64,000 bases of DNA from RFPW01 sp040401595 (GCA_040401595.1 JBBAOE010000015.1:29682-93681), one strand, 5' to 3'. Shown: positions 52,308-62,226, counted from the stretch's first letter. Notes: generated by a model from the sequence alone, not told the origin. Program-made: numbers and translations.

Positions 52308-52374
52308 GCAGTCAGCTACAATTACACAGTTACTGGAGATTTTTCTGAGTTCGCTGCTACTTCCCAAGTCGGGC

Positions 52375-53598
52375 ATGGCCATCCTCGCGTTGGCTGATGG
52401 AACCGTTTTCCGTGGGGTCTCGATCGGAGCGCCCGTTGTTCGGACCGGTGAGGTTGTTTTCAATACCTCGCTCACGGGCTATCAGGAAATTCTGACCGAC
52501 CCGAGCTACAGCCAGCAGATCGTCACCTTGACGTATCCGCACATTGGCAACACCGGTATGAATTCGGAAGACGTGGAATCGGATGCCATCCATGCGGCGG
52601 GCCTGATCATCAAGGATTTGCCGGTGCGCACGTCGAACTGGCGTTCGCAGCAGTCGCTCTCCGAAGCATTGATTGCCGCAGGGATCCCCGGAATTGCCGG
52701 GATCGATACCAGACGCCTGACCCGACGATTACGCGAGCGCGGCGCGCAGGCAGGATGCCTGATCGCACGCCCGAGCGCTGGAGAAGTCGCTACGTCGGTG
52801 CCCCACGCGGCGAATAGCCCAGTCGTGCAGCAATCCGATGACCAGATGGTTGCAGAGGCTCTTGAGCGTGCCCGCGCATTTGACGGCCTGGCCGGAATGG
52901 ATCTGGCCAAAGTGGTTTCGGTGAAGCAACCGTATAAGTGGACCGAGCGTTCCTGGCGTCTGGTCGGCGGTTATGGGCCCCATGCCGGTTCCGATGCGTC
53001 GGGCGAAGGTGGAGACCTGGCGGGTTCTGGCGCCCGGCGACCCCATGTGGTCGCATTTGACTTCGGGATCAAGCGCAACATTTTGCGGATGCTCGCGGAC
53101 CGCGATGCCCGCATTACCGTGGTGCCCGCGCAGACCTCCGCAGCCGACGTCATCGCACTCAGTCCAGACGGCATTTTTCTCTCGAATGGTCCAGGGGATC
53201 CCGAGCCTTGCGACTACGCGATCCGGGCAACTGCGGAACTCATTGAACGCGGGTACCCCACCTTCGGTATCTGCCTCGGGCATCAGATCCTCGGGCTCGC
53301 CAGTGGCGCTCGCACCCTCAAGATGAAATTTGGGCACCATGGAGCGAACCATCCGGTGAAGGATCTGGATGACCATCGAGTCCTGATTACGAGCCAGAAT
53401 CATGGCTTCGCAGTCGACCCGGCAACGCTTCCCGCCCATTTGCGGGTCACGCATGTATCGCTCTTCGATGGATCGATCCAGGGCCTGGCCCGCACCGATC
53501 GGCCGGCATTCGGCTTTCAGGGCCATCCCGAGGCCAGCCCAGGGCCTCACGATGTTGCCTACCTGTTCGACCGTTTCTTTGCTCTGATGGGAAGCTGA
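52375..53598 (+). CDS. carA: Carbamoyl-phosphate synthase small subunit
   Basis: CarA (407 aa from this ATG) supplies ammonia from glutamine for carbamoyl phosphate, a precursor of arginine and pyrimidines. Signature parts: ILALADGTVFRGVSIGA, FNTSLTGYQEILTDPSY, PHIGNTGMN, and the glutaminase triad region FGICLGHQILGLASG with HPEASPGPHD. A low-complexity G/S/A-rich insert (about 205-225) precedes the glutaminase domain. The start is uncertain: ATG 52375 gives a normal N-terminus, but the frame is open to 52270 and a CTG follows GGAG further up. A TACAAT lies at 52316. Confidence 0.95.
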   Translation: MAILALADGTVFRGVSIGAPVVRTGEVVFNTSLTGYQEILTDPSYSQQIVTLTYPHIGNTGMNSEDVESDAIHAAGLIIKDLPVRTSNWRSQQSLSEALIAAGIPGIAGIDTRRLTRRLRERGAQAGCLIARPSAGEVATSVPHAANSPVVQQSDDQMVAEALERARAFDGLAGMDLAKVVSVKQPYKWTERSWRLVGGYGPHAGSDASGEGGDLAGSGARRPHVVAFDFGIKRNILRMLADRDARITVVPAQTSAADVIALSPDGIFLSNGPGDPEPCDYAIRATAELIERGYPTFGICLGHQILGLASGARTLKMKFGHHGANHPVKDLDDHRVLITSQNHGFAVDPATLPAHLRVTHVSLFDGSIQGLARTDRPAFGFQGHPEASPGPHDVAYLFDRFFALMGS

Positions 53599-53600
53599 CC

Positions 53601-56600
53601 ATGCCTAAGCGTCAGGACCTCAAGAGCATTCTGGTGATTGGCGCTGGTCCGATCATCATTGGCCAAGCCTGTGAATTTGATTACTCGGGTGCACAGGCGT
53701 GTAAGGCACTCAAGGCCGAGGGCTTTCGCGTCATTTTGGTCAACAGCAATCCTGCGACCATCATGACCGACCCCGAGACGGCCGATGTCACCTATATCGA
53801 GCCGATTACCTGGCAGGTCGTCGAGCGGATCATCGAACGGGAACGCCCGGACGCCATCCTGCCAACGATGGGCGGACAGACGGCACTCAACTGTGCGCTG
53901 GATTTGCATCGTCATGGCGTTTTGAATCGTTATCGGGTTGAGTTGATTGGTGCCAGTCCAGAAGCCATCGACAAGGCGGAGGACCGGCTCAAGTTCAAAG
54001 ACGCGATGACCAAAATCGGGCTCGGCAGTGCCCGCTCGGGTATTGCCCACAGCCTTGAAGATGCGCAGGCGGTACAGCAGACGCTCGGTTATCCGGTCAT
54101 CATCCGGCCGAGCTTTACGCTCGGTGGTACCGGCGGCGGCATCGCCTACAACCTCGAAGAATTTCTGGAGATCTGCAGGCGAGGACTGGATCTTTCGCCG
54201 ACCCGCGAATTGTTGATTGAAGAAAGTCTGATCGGTTGGAAAGAGTTCGAGATGGAGGTGGTTCGCGACCGCGCAGACAATTGCATCATCGTCTGTTCGA
54301 TCGAGAACCTGGATCCGATGGGCGTGCACACTGGGGACTCGATCACCGTCGCTCCAGCGCAAACCCTCACGGACAAGGAATACCAGTTGATGCGCAATGC
54401 GTCGATTGCGATTCTTCGTGAGATTGGAGTCGATACGGGCGGCAGTAATGTTCAGTTCGCGATCGATCCCCGCGATGGCCGCATGGTTGTGATCGAGATG
54501 AATCCGCGTGTCAGTCGCTCGAGTGCACTCGCATCCAAAGCTACCGGATTCCCGATTGCCAAGGTTGCAGCCCGACTGGCCGTGGGCTACACGCTGGACG
54601 AGTTGCGCAACGACATCACGGGGGGGGCGACGCCGGCGTCGTTCGAACCATCGATTGATTACGTGGTCACGAAGATCCCGCGTTTTGCCTTCGAAAAATT
54701 CCCGCAGGCCGATCATCGGCTCACCACTCAGATGAAATCCGTCGGTGAGGTCATGGCCATTGGCCGTACCTTCCAGGAATCTTTCCAAAAGGCACTACGA
54801 GGGTTGGAGATCGGAATCGATGGCCTGGACGAGCGCCTGACGGATCGAGACGAGATCGCCCAGTCTCTGGGAGAACCGACACCAGACAGAATCCTGCATG
54901 TGGGCGACGCCTTTCGGGTGGGTATGAGCGTCGAAGAAGTCTTCGAGGAAAGCGGAATCGACCCGTGGTTTCTTGCCCAGATCCAGGAAATCATTCATCA
55001 CGAAAGTACGCTTCTGGCGATCCGTGAGGCTGGAGGCGGACTCGATACCCTGTCAGCGACTGAGTTGCGATTTCTCAAGGTGCACGGGTTTTCCGATCGC
55101 CGCCTCGCCAGGTTGCTTGGCTGTGGCGGTGGCGATGTGCGTAAGCGCCGACACCTCATGGGCGTGCGCCCGGTCTACAAGCGGGTCGATACCTGCGCCG
55201 GGGAGTTCGATACCGATACGGCTTACCTGTATTCGAGTTACGAAGGGCTGGTCTACGCCCCGGGCGATCTTGAGTGCGAGGCCCGGCCGACCGATCGGCG
55301 CAAGATCATGGTCCTGGGCGGTGGACCCAACCGGATCGGCCAGGGCATTGAGTTCGATTACTGCTGCGTCCATGCTGCGTTCGCACTGCGCGACGATGGT
55401 TTCGAAACCATCATGGTCAATTGCAATCCAGAGACTGTTTCGACCGATTACGACACGAGCGATCGCCTTTACTTCGAGCCACTGACCCTTGAAGATGTTC
55501 TGGAAATTGTTGCGATCGAAAAGCCAGAAGGCGTGATCGTTCAATACGGTGGGCAGACTCCGCTGAAGCTTGCGCTTGCGCTCGAGGCGAATGGCGTACC
55601 TATTATTGGTACGAGCCCGGAGTCCATCGACATCGCCGAGGATCGCGAACGTTTTCAGCGCCTCCTTCACAAACTCGAACTCCTGCAGCCGCCCAATCGC
55701 ACTGCGCGCACCGAGGCCGAGGCCATCACTCTGGCCACCGATATCGGTTACCCATTGGTCGTGCGGCCAAGCTATGTGCTGGGCGGGCGTGCGATGGAGA
55801 TCGTGCATGACCGCAAGGATCTGGAACGCTATATGCGGGAGGCGGTCAAGGTTTCAAACGACAGTCCGGTCCTCCTCGACCGCTTCCTGAATGACGCGAT
55901 CGAAGTCGATGTGGACTGCGTCGCCGACGGCAAGCGGGTCTTCATCGGTGGCGTGATGGAACACATCGAGCAGGCGGGCGTTCATTCGGGAGATTCCGCG
56001 TGTTCGCTGCCACCCTATTCGCTGGAGTCCGACCTGGTGGTCGAAATTCAGGAGCAGACCGCTCGCATGGCCAGAGCGTTGCATGTTGTCGGTTTGATGA
56101 ACGTGCAGTTCGCCGTGCAGCGCGATGGCGAGGGGCGTGCGACCGTCTTTGTCCTGGAGGTCAATCCGCGCGCTTCACGGACTGTCCCCTTCGTTTCAAA
56201 GGCGACGGGTTTGCCACTGGCCAAGATTGCCGCCCGCTGTATGGCTGGTATTTCTCTGGATGAACAAGGCATTGGTGCCGAAGTTGTTCCGCCGTATTTT
56301 TCGGTCAAAGAGGCGGTTTTCCCCTTCGTGAAGTTTCCCGGTGTGGATACATTGCTCGGCCCCGAGATGAAGTCCACGGGTGAAGTGATGGGCGTTGGAC
56401 ATAGCTTTGGCGAGGCGTTCGTCAAGAGTCAGCTGGGTGCGGGCGTGCGTCTGCCCAAGGAAGGCACGGTATTCATCAGCGTCAAACAGGGTGATAAGCC
56501 GCGCGCGGTCCAGATCGCCCGCGAACTCCACGACCTTGGCTTCAAGCTGATTGCGACGCGGGGCACTGCAGCGGCGATCATGGAGGCCGGCATCCCGGTG

Positions 56601-56864
56601 ACGCCCGTGGCCAAGGTGCAGGAAGGACGACCCCATGTGGTTGATCTTCTAAAGAACGGGGAAATCGCCCTCGTGATCAATACCATCGACGAGCGGCGGT
56701 CTGCCATTGCAGATTCCAGAGCGATTCGAACCACGACGCTCGCTCAGCGTGTCACCTACTACACCACGATCGCTGGCGCTCGTGCAGCGGTCGAGGGCAT
56801 GCGGCACTTGCGCGGTCTCGAAGTCTATTCATTGCAGGCCCTGCACGCCGGGTTGCAGGGTTAA
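53601..56864 (+). CDS. carB: Carbamoyl-phosphate synthase large subunit
   Basis: CarB (1087 aa), the synthase subunit with two homologous ATP-grasp halves. Both begin with the family signature (ILVIGAGPIIIGQACEFDYS and IMVLGGGPNRIGQGIEFDYC). ATP-grasp segments RPSFTLGGTGGGIAYN and RPSYVLGGRAMEIVHD follow, with the C-terminal MGS allosteric domain after about residue 940 (VFISVKQGDKPRAVQIAREL). It starts 2 bases after the carA stop. I see no anomalies. Confidence 0.98.
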   Translation: MPKRQDLKSILVIGAGPIIIGQACEFDYSGAQACKALKAEGFRVILVNSNPATIMTDPETADVTYIEPITWQVVERIIERERPDAILPTMGGQTALNCALDLHRHGVLNRYRVELIGASPEAIDKAEDRLKFKDAMTKIGLGSARSGIAHSLEDAQAVQQTLGYPVIIRPSFTLGGTGGGIAYNLEEFLEICRRGLDLSPTRELLIEESLIGWKEFEMEVVRDRADNCIIVCSIENLDPMGVHTGDSITVAPAQTLTDKEYQLMRNASIAILREIGVDTGGSNVQFAIDPRDGRMVVIEMNPRVSRSSALASKATGFPIAKVAARLAVGYTLDELRNDITGGATPASFEPSIDYVVTKIPRFAFEKFPQADHRLTTQMKSVGEVMAIGRTFQESFQKALRGLEIGIDGLDERLTDRDEIAQSLGEPTPDRILHVGDAFRVGMSVEEVFEESGIDPWFLAQIQEIIHHESTLLAIREAGGGLDTLSATELRFLKVHGFSDRRLARLLGCGGGDVRKRRHLMGVRPVYKRVDTCAGEFDTDTAYLYSSYEGLVYAPGDLECEARPTDRRKIMVLGGGPNRIGQGIEFDYCCVHAAFALRDDGFETIMVNCNPETVSTDYDTSDRLYFEPLTLEDVLEIVAIEKPEGVIVQYGGQTPLKLALALEANGVPIIGTSPESIDIAEDRERFQRLLHKLELLQPPNRTARTEAEAITLATDIGYPLVVRPSYVLGGRAMEIVHDRKDLERYMREAVKVSNDSPVLLDRFLNDAIEVDVDCVADGKRVFIGGVMEHIEQAGVHSGDSACSLPPYSLESDLVVEIQEQTARMARALHVVGLMNVQFAVQRDGEGRATVFVLEVNPRASRTVPFVSKATGLPLAKIAARCMAGISLDEQGIGAEVVPPYFSVKEAVFPFVKFPGVDTLLGPEMKSTGEVMGVGHSFGEAFVKSQLGAGVRLPKEGTVFISVKQGDKPRAVQIARELHDLGFKLIATRGTAAAIMEAGIPVTPVAKVQEGRPHVVDLLKNGEIALVINTIDERRSAIADSRAIRTTTLAQRVTYYTTIAGARAAVEGMRHLRGLEVYSLQALHAGLQG

Positions 56865-56876
56865 GGAGTCAACACG

Positions 56877-57353
56877 ATGGCAACCATTCCCTTGACCGTT
56901 CGCGGGGCAGAACTTCTGCGGCAGGAATTGCAGCGGCTCAAGCATGTTGAGCGACCGAGCGTGATTACAGCGATTTCCGAGGCGCGCGCGCAGGGTGATC
57001 TTTCCGAGAATGCGGACTATGACGCTGCGAAAGAGCGCCAGGGATTTATCGAAGGACGCATTCTCGAACTGGAGTCCAAGCTTTCCAACGCACAGGTCAT
57101 TGATCCCAAAACGGTCAATGCGGACGGACGAGTCGTTTTCGGTTCTACCGTGGATCTGGAAGATCTCGATGCTGGAAAGCAGGTGACCTATCAGATTGTT
57201 GGTGATGACGAAGCCGATATCGCCCAGGGCCTAATTTCAGTGTCCAGTCCGATCGCGCGTTCGCTGATTGGAAAGTCGCCCGGCGACGTGGCGATTGTCC
57301 AGGCGCCGGGTGGCCGGCGTGAATACGAAATCCTGGACGTTCGCTACCTCTGA
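56877..57353 (+). CDS. greA: Transcription elongation factor GreA
   Basis: GreA (158 aa) rescues backtracked RNA polymerase by stimulating transcript cleavage. The N-terminal coiled coil ends with the acidic tip ARAQGDLSENADYDAAKERQ, which holds the catalytic Asp/Glu pair. The C-terminal FKBP-like domain includes YQIVGDDEADIAQGLISVSS, then PIARSLIGKSPGD. It follows carB by 12 bases, the usual carAB-greA order. Confidence 0.97.
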   Translation: MATIPLTVRGAELLRQELQRLKHVERPSVITAISEARAQGDLSENADYDAAKERQGFIEGRILELESKLSNAQVIDPKTVNADGRVVFGSTVDLEDLDAGKQVTYQIVGDDEADIAQGLISVSSPIARSLIGKSPGDVAIVQAPGGRREYEILDVRYL

Positions 57354-57363
57354 ATCAAACGGA

Positions 57364-57415
57364 CGGTGCCCAGGGCTGGTTGTTGCTCCGGCACCGCGTA
57401 AGGCCTGCTTGGCCT
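57364..57415. terminator. Hairpins between convergent greA and yhbY
   Basis: CGGTGCC (57364-57370) pairs with GGCACCG (57390-57396), and AGGCC (57401-57405) with GGCCT (57411-57415). They fill the 60-base gap between two convergent genes, a plausible place for a two-way terminator, but neither has a T-run. Confidence 0.35.
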
Positions 57416-58568
57416 AGGAATCCCGACGGCGGCGAAACGGCGGTGGGCCCCCCGCAGGGGGTCTAGCCGGGCTACGCGCTGGCCCACCTCGTGGATCTCG
57501 GGGCGGTCCAAAACCCCGCCCACGTTCCCCAGAGGGCGCTGTGCGAGGCGCGTGTCCGGGACGCCCCGCATCATCGAAGCGACGCTGTGAATCTTGAGGC
57601 CGCCCGCGATCACCAAAAGCGCGCGGAGGACCAGGCGGGTGGTCACCGAAAGGACGTCGTGGCGCAGAGTCTCGATCACCAAAAGCGCGCGGAGGACCAG
57701 GCGGACGGTCGCCGAAAGGACGTCGTGGCGCAGAGTCTCGATCACCAAACGCACGCGGAGGACCAGGCGGACGGTCGCCAAAAGGACGTCGTGGCGCAGA
57801 GTCTCGATCACCAAACGCACGCGGAGGACCAGGCGGGCGGTCGCCGAAAGGACGTCGTGGCGCAGAGTCTCGATCACCAAAAGCGCGCGGTGGTCCGGAT
57901 GGACGGTCGCCGAAAGGACGTCGTGGTGCAGAGTCCCGATCGCCAAAAGCGCGCGGTGGTCCGGATGGACGGTCGCCGAAAGGACGTCGTGGCGCAGAGT
58001 CTCGATCACCAAAAGCACGCGGAGGACCAGGCGGACGGTCGCCGAAAGGACGTCGTGGCGCGCCGCCCTCCACGGGAGGGCGAAACGATCCTGACGCGCC
58101 TGGAGCGCTCCGGGCGGGCGGCCGGCCCCGGGGTGCCGTTGCGTTGCGGACAGGCCCACGCCAGCGTCCCGGTTCTGGGGGCGCAGTGCGGGGGCGCAAG
58201 CTCAGCCGTTCCCGAACGGGGGCTTCCGGTGCCTTTCGGTAAATCACCAACAACTTGCCGATCGCCTGGACCGGTTGCACGCCAAGTTGCCGACAGATGG
58301 CGTCCAGGAGCACTTGCCGTTCGTCCCGATCGGCGTCGAGCAGCCGGATCTTGATGAGGCTGTGGGCGTTCAATGCCCGATCGATTTCAGCGAGGACGGG
58401 CTCAGTCAAGCCGGCACCGCCAATCATCACGACCGGCTTGAGCGGGTGGGCTTCTGCGCGCAGTGCCTGACGCTGCGCGGGTGAGAGCGCGGGGGTCAGA
58501 ACGAGGGGCGCCGATCGGGTCTCGGCGGGGTTTGGGGGACTTAAGTCCAATAAAGCGTCATCATTCAT
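57414..58568 (-). CDS. yhbY: YhbY/CRS1-type RNA-binding protein with long repeat tail
   Basis: A 384-residue protein. Residues about 25-125 form the YhbY (CRM) domain that binds pre-50S rRNA: LSPAQRQALRAEAHPLKPVV, MIGGAGLTEPVLAEIDRAL, LIKIRLLDADRDER and LLVIYRK. Ordinary YhbY is about 97 aa. The extra 250 residues are an R/P/G/D-rich tail with seven 22-residue repeats (RRPFGDRPPGPPRAFG, then DRDSAP). The ATG at 58568 was chosen because the frame further upstream is antisense to rlmE. It is divergent from rlmE with 27 bases between starts, the usual yhbY/rlmE arrangement. Confidence 0.88.
   Translation of the reverse strand: MNDDALLDLSPPNPAETRSAPLVLTPALSPAQRQALRAEAHPLKPVVMIGGAGLTEPVLAEIDRALNAHSLIKIRLLDADRDERQVLLDAICRQLGVQPVQAIGKLLVIYRKAPEAPVRERLSLRPRTAPPEPGRWRGPVRNATAPRGRPPARSAPGASGSFRPPVEGGAPRRPFGDRPPGPPRAFGDRDSAPRRPFGDRPSGPPRAFGDRDSAPRRPFGDRPSGPPRAFGDRDSAPRRPFGDRPPGPPRAFGDRDSAPRRPFGDRPPGPPRAFGDRDSAPRRPFGDRPPGPPRAFGDRDSAPRRPFGDHPPGPPRAFGDRGRPQDSQRRFDDAGRPGHAPRTAPSGERGRGFGPPRDPRGGPARSPARPPAGGPPPFRRRRDS
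57608..58063. repeat. 66-bp tandem repeat array within yhbY
   Basis: Seven near-identical units with a 66-base period; the landmark AGGACGTCGT recurs at 57651, 57717, 57783, 57849, 57915, 57981 and 58047. Each unit codes for 22 residues on the minus strand. The period keeps the frame, and differences between copies are few and mostly Pro/Ser or silent, suggesting recent expansion or homogenisation. Confidence 0.95.
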
Positions 58569-58595
58569 CCCCGTATTGTAGTGGGGGGACGCCGA

Positions 58596-59279
58596 ATGGC
58601 GAAGAATCGATTCAGCAAAGCCTGGCTGCATGACCATATCAATGATCCCTATGTGAAGCTTGCCCAGAAGCATCAGTACCGCTCCCGAGCGGCGTTCAAG
58701 CTGATCGGGATCGATGATGAGGAGCGCCTGATCCGCCCCGGAATGACGGTGGTCGACCTGGGCGCAACCCCAGGCAGCTGGTCCCAGGTGATCCGCGAGC
58801 GGCTTGGCGGTGGTGCGCAAGGCGAGATCAGGGGGCGGATATTCGCGATCGACATCCTGCCGATGGAGCCGGTTGCCGACGTAACCTTCCTGAATGGAGA
58901 CTTTCGAGACGATGGCGTCTTGGCACAATTCGAATCCTTGCTCGGGGGCGCCCCGGTCGACCTCGTGCTTTCGGATATGGCCCCCAATCTGTCGGGGGTT
59001 GGACTGGCCGATGCCGCCCGCATGTCACATGTGGTGGAACTGGCGCTCGAATTTGCCCAGCGGCACCTCCAGCCAGGGGGCTCGCTGTTGGTAAAGTGTT
59101 TCCATGGCAGTGGGTATAGCCAACTGGTCGAGCGCTTCAAGGAAACGTTCGTGCGGGTCGTGCCGAAAAAGCCGAAGGCCTCGCGGGACGCGTCGGCTGA
59201 GACTTTCTTGCTGGGTCGGACCCTGAAGGTCCCAGCCCGCCGGGGACCCCATCCGGATCCAGCGGGTTCGGGCCCTTAG
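58596..59279 (+). CDS. rlmE: 23S rRNA 2'-O-ribose methyltransferase RlmE (FtsJ)
   Basis: RlmE (227 aa) methylates U2552 of 23S rRNA. The catalytic K-D-K-E set is visible: Lys in SRAAFKLIGID, Asp in LVLSDMAPNLSGV, Lys in SLLVKCFHGSG, and Glu in DASAETFLLGR. The S-adenosylmethionine motif is VVDLGATPGSWSQV. The ATG at 58596 begins MAKNRFSKAWLHDH, the family start. It precedes ftsH, an order conserved from E. coli. Confidence 0.96.
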   Translation: MAKNRFSKAWLHDHINDPYVKLAQKHQYRSRAAFKLIGIDDEERLIRPGMTVVDLGATPGSWSQVIRERLGGGAQGEIRGRIFAIDILPMEPVADVTFLNGDFRDDGVLAQFESLLGGAPVDLVLSDMAPNLSGVGLADAARMSHVVELALEFAQRHLQPGGSLLVKCFHGSGYSQLVERFKETFVRVVPKKPKASRDASAETFLLGRTLKVPARRGPHPDPAGSGP

Positions 59280-59407
59280 TCGATTGGCTGGAATCTCGAC
59301 TTCGTCAGGATCGATCGTTTATTCCGACACAGGGATGATGAGCTGAAGAGTATGATTTACGTCCGTACCCCGTTACTGATCGATGTTCGCAGGCAGGAGC
59401 CCAAGCG

Positions 59408-61321
59408 TTGAACAATATGTTTTCCAAGGCAGCAGTCTGGCTCGTCATCGCGCTGGTCCTGTTTACGGTATTCAAGCAGTTTGATACCCGGCAGGCACGA
59501 GGCGTCGATGTCCCGTATTCGGTCTTCATGGAAGATGCCAAGTCGGGCCGTATCGACTCGGTAGCCATTGACGGACGCACCCTGCGGGCGCGCACCAAAG
59601 ACAATCAGCCGTTGACCGTGTACTCACCCGGCGACATTTGGATGGTGTCCGACCTAATGAAGTTCGGAGTCAAAGTCCAGGCCAAGCCTGAGGAAGAGCA
59701 GAGCCTGCTGATGAGCATCTTCATCAGCTGGTTCCCGATGCTGCTTCTGATCGGGGTCTGGGTGTTCTTTATGCGCCAGATGCAGGGCGGGGGCCGGGGT
59801 GGTGCGTTCTCGTTCGGCAAGAGCCGAGCCCGATTGTTGGATGAAAACAACAACGCAATCACGTTTGCGGACGTAGCCGGTTGCGACGAGGCCAAAGAGG
59901 AAGTCAAGGAGCTGGTGGACTTCCTGCGCGACCCGAGCAAGTTCCAGAAACTCGGCGGCAAGATTCCCCGAGGCGTGTTGATGGTTGGTTCGCCCGGTAC
60001 CGGTAAGACCCTGCTCGCCAAGGCTATTGCGGGCGAAGCCAAGGTCCCGTTCTTCAGTATCTCCGGCTCCGACTTCGTTGAAATGTTTGTCGGTGTCGGG
60101 GCCGCACGTGTTCGCGACATGTTCGAGAACGCGAAGAAACACGCGCCTTGCATCATTTTCATCGATGAGATCGACGCGGTCGGTCGCCAACGCGGTGCCG
60201 GTCTGGGCGGTGGTAACGACGAGCGGGAACAGACGCTCAACCAGATGCTCGTCGAGATGGACGGGTTTGAGACCGGTCAGGGCATCATCGTCATTGCCGC
60301 GACCAACCGGCCGGACGTGCTCGATCCCGCTCTGTTGCGCCCGGGTCGTTTCGACCGTCAAGTAGTGGTTCCACTGCCCGATATTCGCGGTCGCGAACAG
60401 ATTCTCAACGTGCACATGCGCAAGGTGCCGATTGCGCATGACGTCAAAGCGGACATCATTGCCCGTGGCTGCCCGGGTTTTTCAGGCGCTGATCTGGCAA
60501 ACCTGGTCAACGAAGCGGCCTTGTTCGCTGCTCGCCGGAGTGCGCGGGTTGTCGAGCAGCAGGATTTCGAACGGGCCAAGGACAAGATCATCATGGGCGC
60601 TGAACGGCGCAGCCTGGTGATGCCCGAAGAAGAGCGGCGCAACACGGCCTACCATGAGTCCGGTCATGCCATCGTGGCCAAGTTGCTCCCGAAAACGACC
60701 GACCCGGTTCACAAGGTCACGATTATTCCGCGTGGTCGGGCGCTGGGGGTCACGATGCAGTTGCCTGAAGGCGACCGATACAGCATGGATAAAGAGCGCA
60801 TGCTCGCGACCATCGCCGTGTTGTTCGGGGGCCGTATCGCCGAAGAACTGTTCATGAACCAGATGACCACAGGCGCCTCGAACGATTTTGAGCGAGCCAC
60901 GCATCTGGCGCGAGACATGGTGACGCGGTATGGCATGAGCGCCGCACTGGGTCCGATGGTCTATGCCGAGAATGAGGGGGAGGTCTTCCTGGGCCGCTCC
61001 GTCACCCGACAGGTTAATGTCTCCGAGGCCACCATGCAGAAGGTGGATTCCGAGATGCGCCGGATCATCGACGATCAGTACCAGGTCGCATACCGGATCC
61101 TGGATCAGCATCGCGAGACCGTTCATTTGATGGCCAAGACGCTACTCGAGTTCGAAACCATTGATGCCGAGCAGATCGACGACATCATGGCTGGACGTGC
61201 GCCGCGGCCGCCCCGGGACTGGTCACCGTCGAGTGGCTCCGGTGGAGGTGGGAATTCGGGGGGCGCGCGCCCTGATCCTGCTCCGGTTGTGCCCGACGCA
61301 CCCGAGGTTCCAGCTGCCTGA
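59408..61321 (+). CDS. ftsH: ATP-dependent zinc metalloprotease FtsH
   Basis: FtsH (637 aa) is the membrane-anchored AAA+ protease. Two N-terminal helices (about 8-25 and 100-122) flank a periplasmic domain. The AAA module has VGSPGTGKTLLAKAIAGEA, IIFIDEIDAVGRQRGAG and RPGRFDRQVV. The zinc motif HESGH is at residues 416-420. The last 40 residues are G/P/S-rich. Translation starts at TTG 59408, with CAGGAG upstream and the typical N-terminus (NNMFSKAAVWLVIALVLFTV). Confidence 0.97.
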   Translation: MNNMFSKAAVWLVIALVLFTVFKQFDTRQARGVDVPYSVFMEDAKSGRIDSVAIDGRTLRARTKDNQPLTVYSPGDIWMVSDLMKFGVKVQAKPEEEQSLLMSIFISWFPMLLLIGVWVFFMRQMQGGGRGGAFSFGKSRARLLDENNNAITFADVAGCDEAKEEVKELVDFLRDPSKFQKLGGKIPRGVLMVGSPGTGKTLLAKAIAGEAKVPFFSISGSDFVEMFVGVGAARVRDMFENAKKHAPCIIFIDEIDAVGRQRGAGLGGGNDEREQTLNQMLVEMDGFETGQGIIVIAATNRPDVLDPALLRPGRFDRQVVVPLPDIRGREQILNVHMRKVPIAHDVKADIIARGCPGFSGADLANLVNEAALFAARRSARVVEQQDFERAKDKIIMGAERRSLVMPEEERRNTAYHESGHAIVAKLLPKTTDPVHKVTIIPRGRALGVTMQLPEGDRYSMDKERMLATIAVLFGGRIAEELFMNQMTTGASNDFERATHLARDMVTRYGMSAALGPMVYAENEGEVFLGRSVTRQVNVSEATMQKVDSEMRRIIDDQYQVAYRILDQHRETVHLMAKTLLEFETIDAEQIDDIMAGRAPRPPRDWSPSSGSGGGGNSGGARPDPAPVVPDAPEVPAA

Positions 61322-61368
61322 GCTTCAGGCAGCCCGAATCGCTCAGGATTCCTCCCGCCCGTTCACTC

Positions 61369-62226
61369 TTGTCGTCCAGTAGACCCTGGGTCCTTGAGTG
61401 CGGGCGGTTTCGCCTGAGTCTCGATCGCCCACTGATCATGGGCATTCTGAATGTCACCCCGGATTCCTTTTCGGACGGTGGCCTCTACACCACCGTCGAG
61501 CATGCGCTTGAACATGCGCGCCAATTGATCGGCGAGGGGGCTGATCTGATCGATATCGGTGCGGAGTCCACTCGTCCGGGTGCCGAATCCGTCGAACCCC
61601 AGGCGGAGTTGCGGCGCATTTTGCCGGTGCTCGAGGCATTGATCCCGCTGAGGGTTCCCATCTCTGTGGATACCCGCCGACCCGAAGTCATGCGAGCGGC
61701 CCTGGCAATGGGCGCGGACTGCATTAATGATGTTGAGGCCATGCGAGCCGATGGCGCCCTGGATGCCGTGCGTGATTCGAACTGTGCCGTTTGTCTAATG
61801 CACATGCAGGGTATGCCGCGTACGATGCAAGCCGCCCCCGGGTATCGGGATGTCGTGGCCGAGGTCGGGGCGTTCCTGCGCGAGCGCGTCCAATCCGTTG
61901 TCCTGGCTGGCGTCGCGGTGAGTCGGCTGCTGGTTGACCCCGGAATCGGATTTGGCAAGACGCTGGAGCAAAACTTGGCCCTCATCGCTCGATTGCCCGA
62001 GCTCGCGCCCGAACTTCCCGTCTTGATCGGGCTTTCCCGCAAGCGGGTGGTGGGGGACGTGACTGGCCGAGCGCTTGGTGACAGATTGGCGGGCAGTGTC
62101 GGCGGCGCGTTGGCCAGCGTGGCGCGGGGCGCGGCGGTGGTTCGGGTCCACGATGTTGCGGCAACCGTTGATGCGTTGGCCATGTGGCGAGCCGTGATGA
62201 CCCAGTCCCCCCGAATGAACGACTAG
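61369..62226 (+). CDS. folP: Dihydropteroate synthase
   Basis: FolP (285 aa), which joins p-aminobenzoate to the pterin in folate synthesis and is the sulfonamide target. Signatures: IMGILNVTPDSFSDGG, DIGAESTRPGAESV, ISVDTRRPEVMRAAL, and LLVDPGIGFGKTLEQN with the pterin-site lysine segment GLSRKRVVGDVTG. It starts at TTG 61369, 47 bases after ftsH. It is followed by glmM, as in E. coli. Confidence 0.95.
   Translation: MSSSRPWVLECGRFRLSLDRPLIMGILNVTPDSFSDGGLYTTVEHALEHARQLIGEGADLIDIGAESTRPGAESVEPQAELRRILPVLEALIPLRVPISVDTRRPEVMRAALAMGADCINDVEAMRADGALDAVRDSNCAVCLMHMQGMPRTMQAAPGYRDVVAEVGAFLRERVQSVVLAGVAVSRLLVDPGIGFGKTLEQNLALIARLPELAPELPVLIGLSRKRVVGDVTGRALGDRLAGSVGGALASVARGAAVVRVHDVAATVDALAMWRAVMTQSPRMND

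Noticed and set aside
53559..54788. 409-residue minus-strand frame
   Set aside because: It is antisense to carB; no family features.
57608..58063. CRISPR-like regular repeats
   Set aside because: Units are head-to-tail with no unique spacers and are coding; no cas genes are present.
57491..58354. Long plus-strand frame opposite yhbY
   Set aside because: It is the antisense of the 66-bp repeat array, whose period keeps several frames open. The minus-strand frame has a real YhbY domain.
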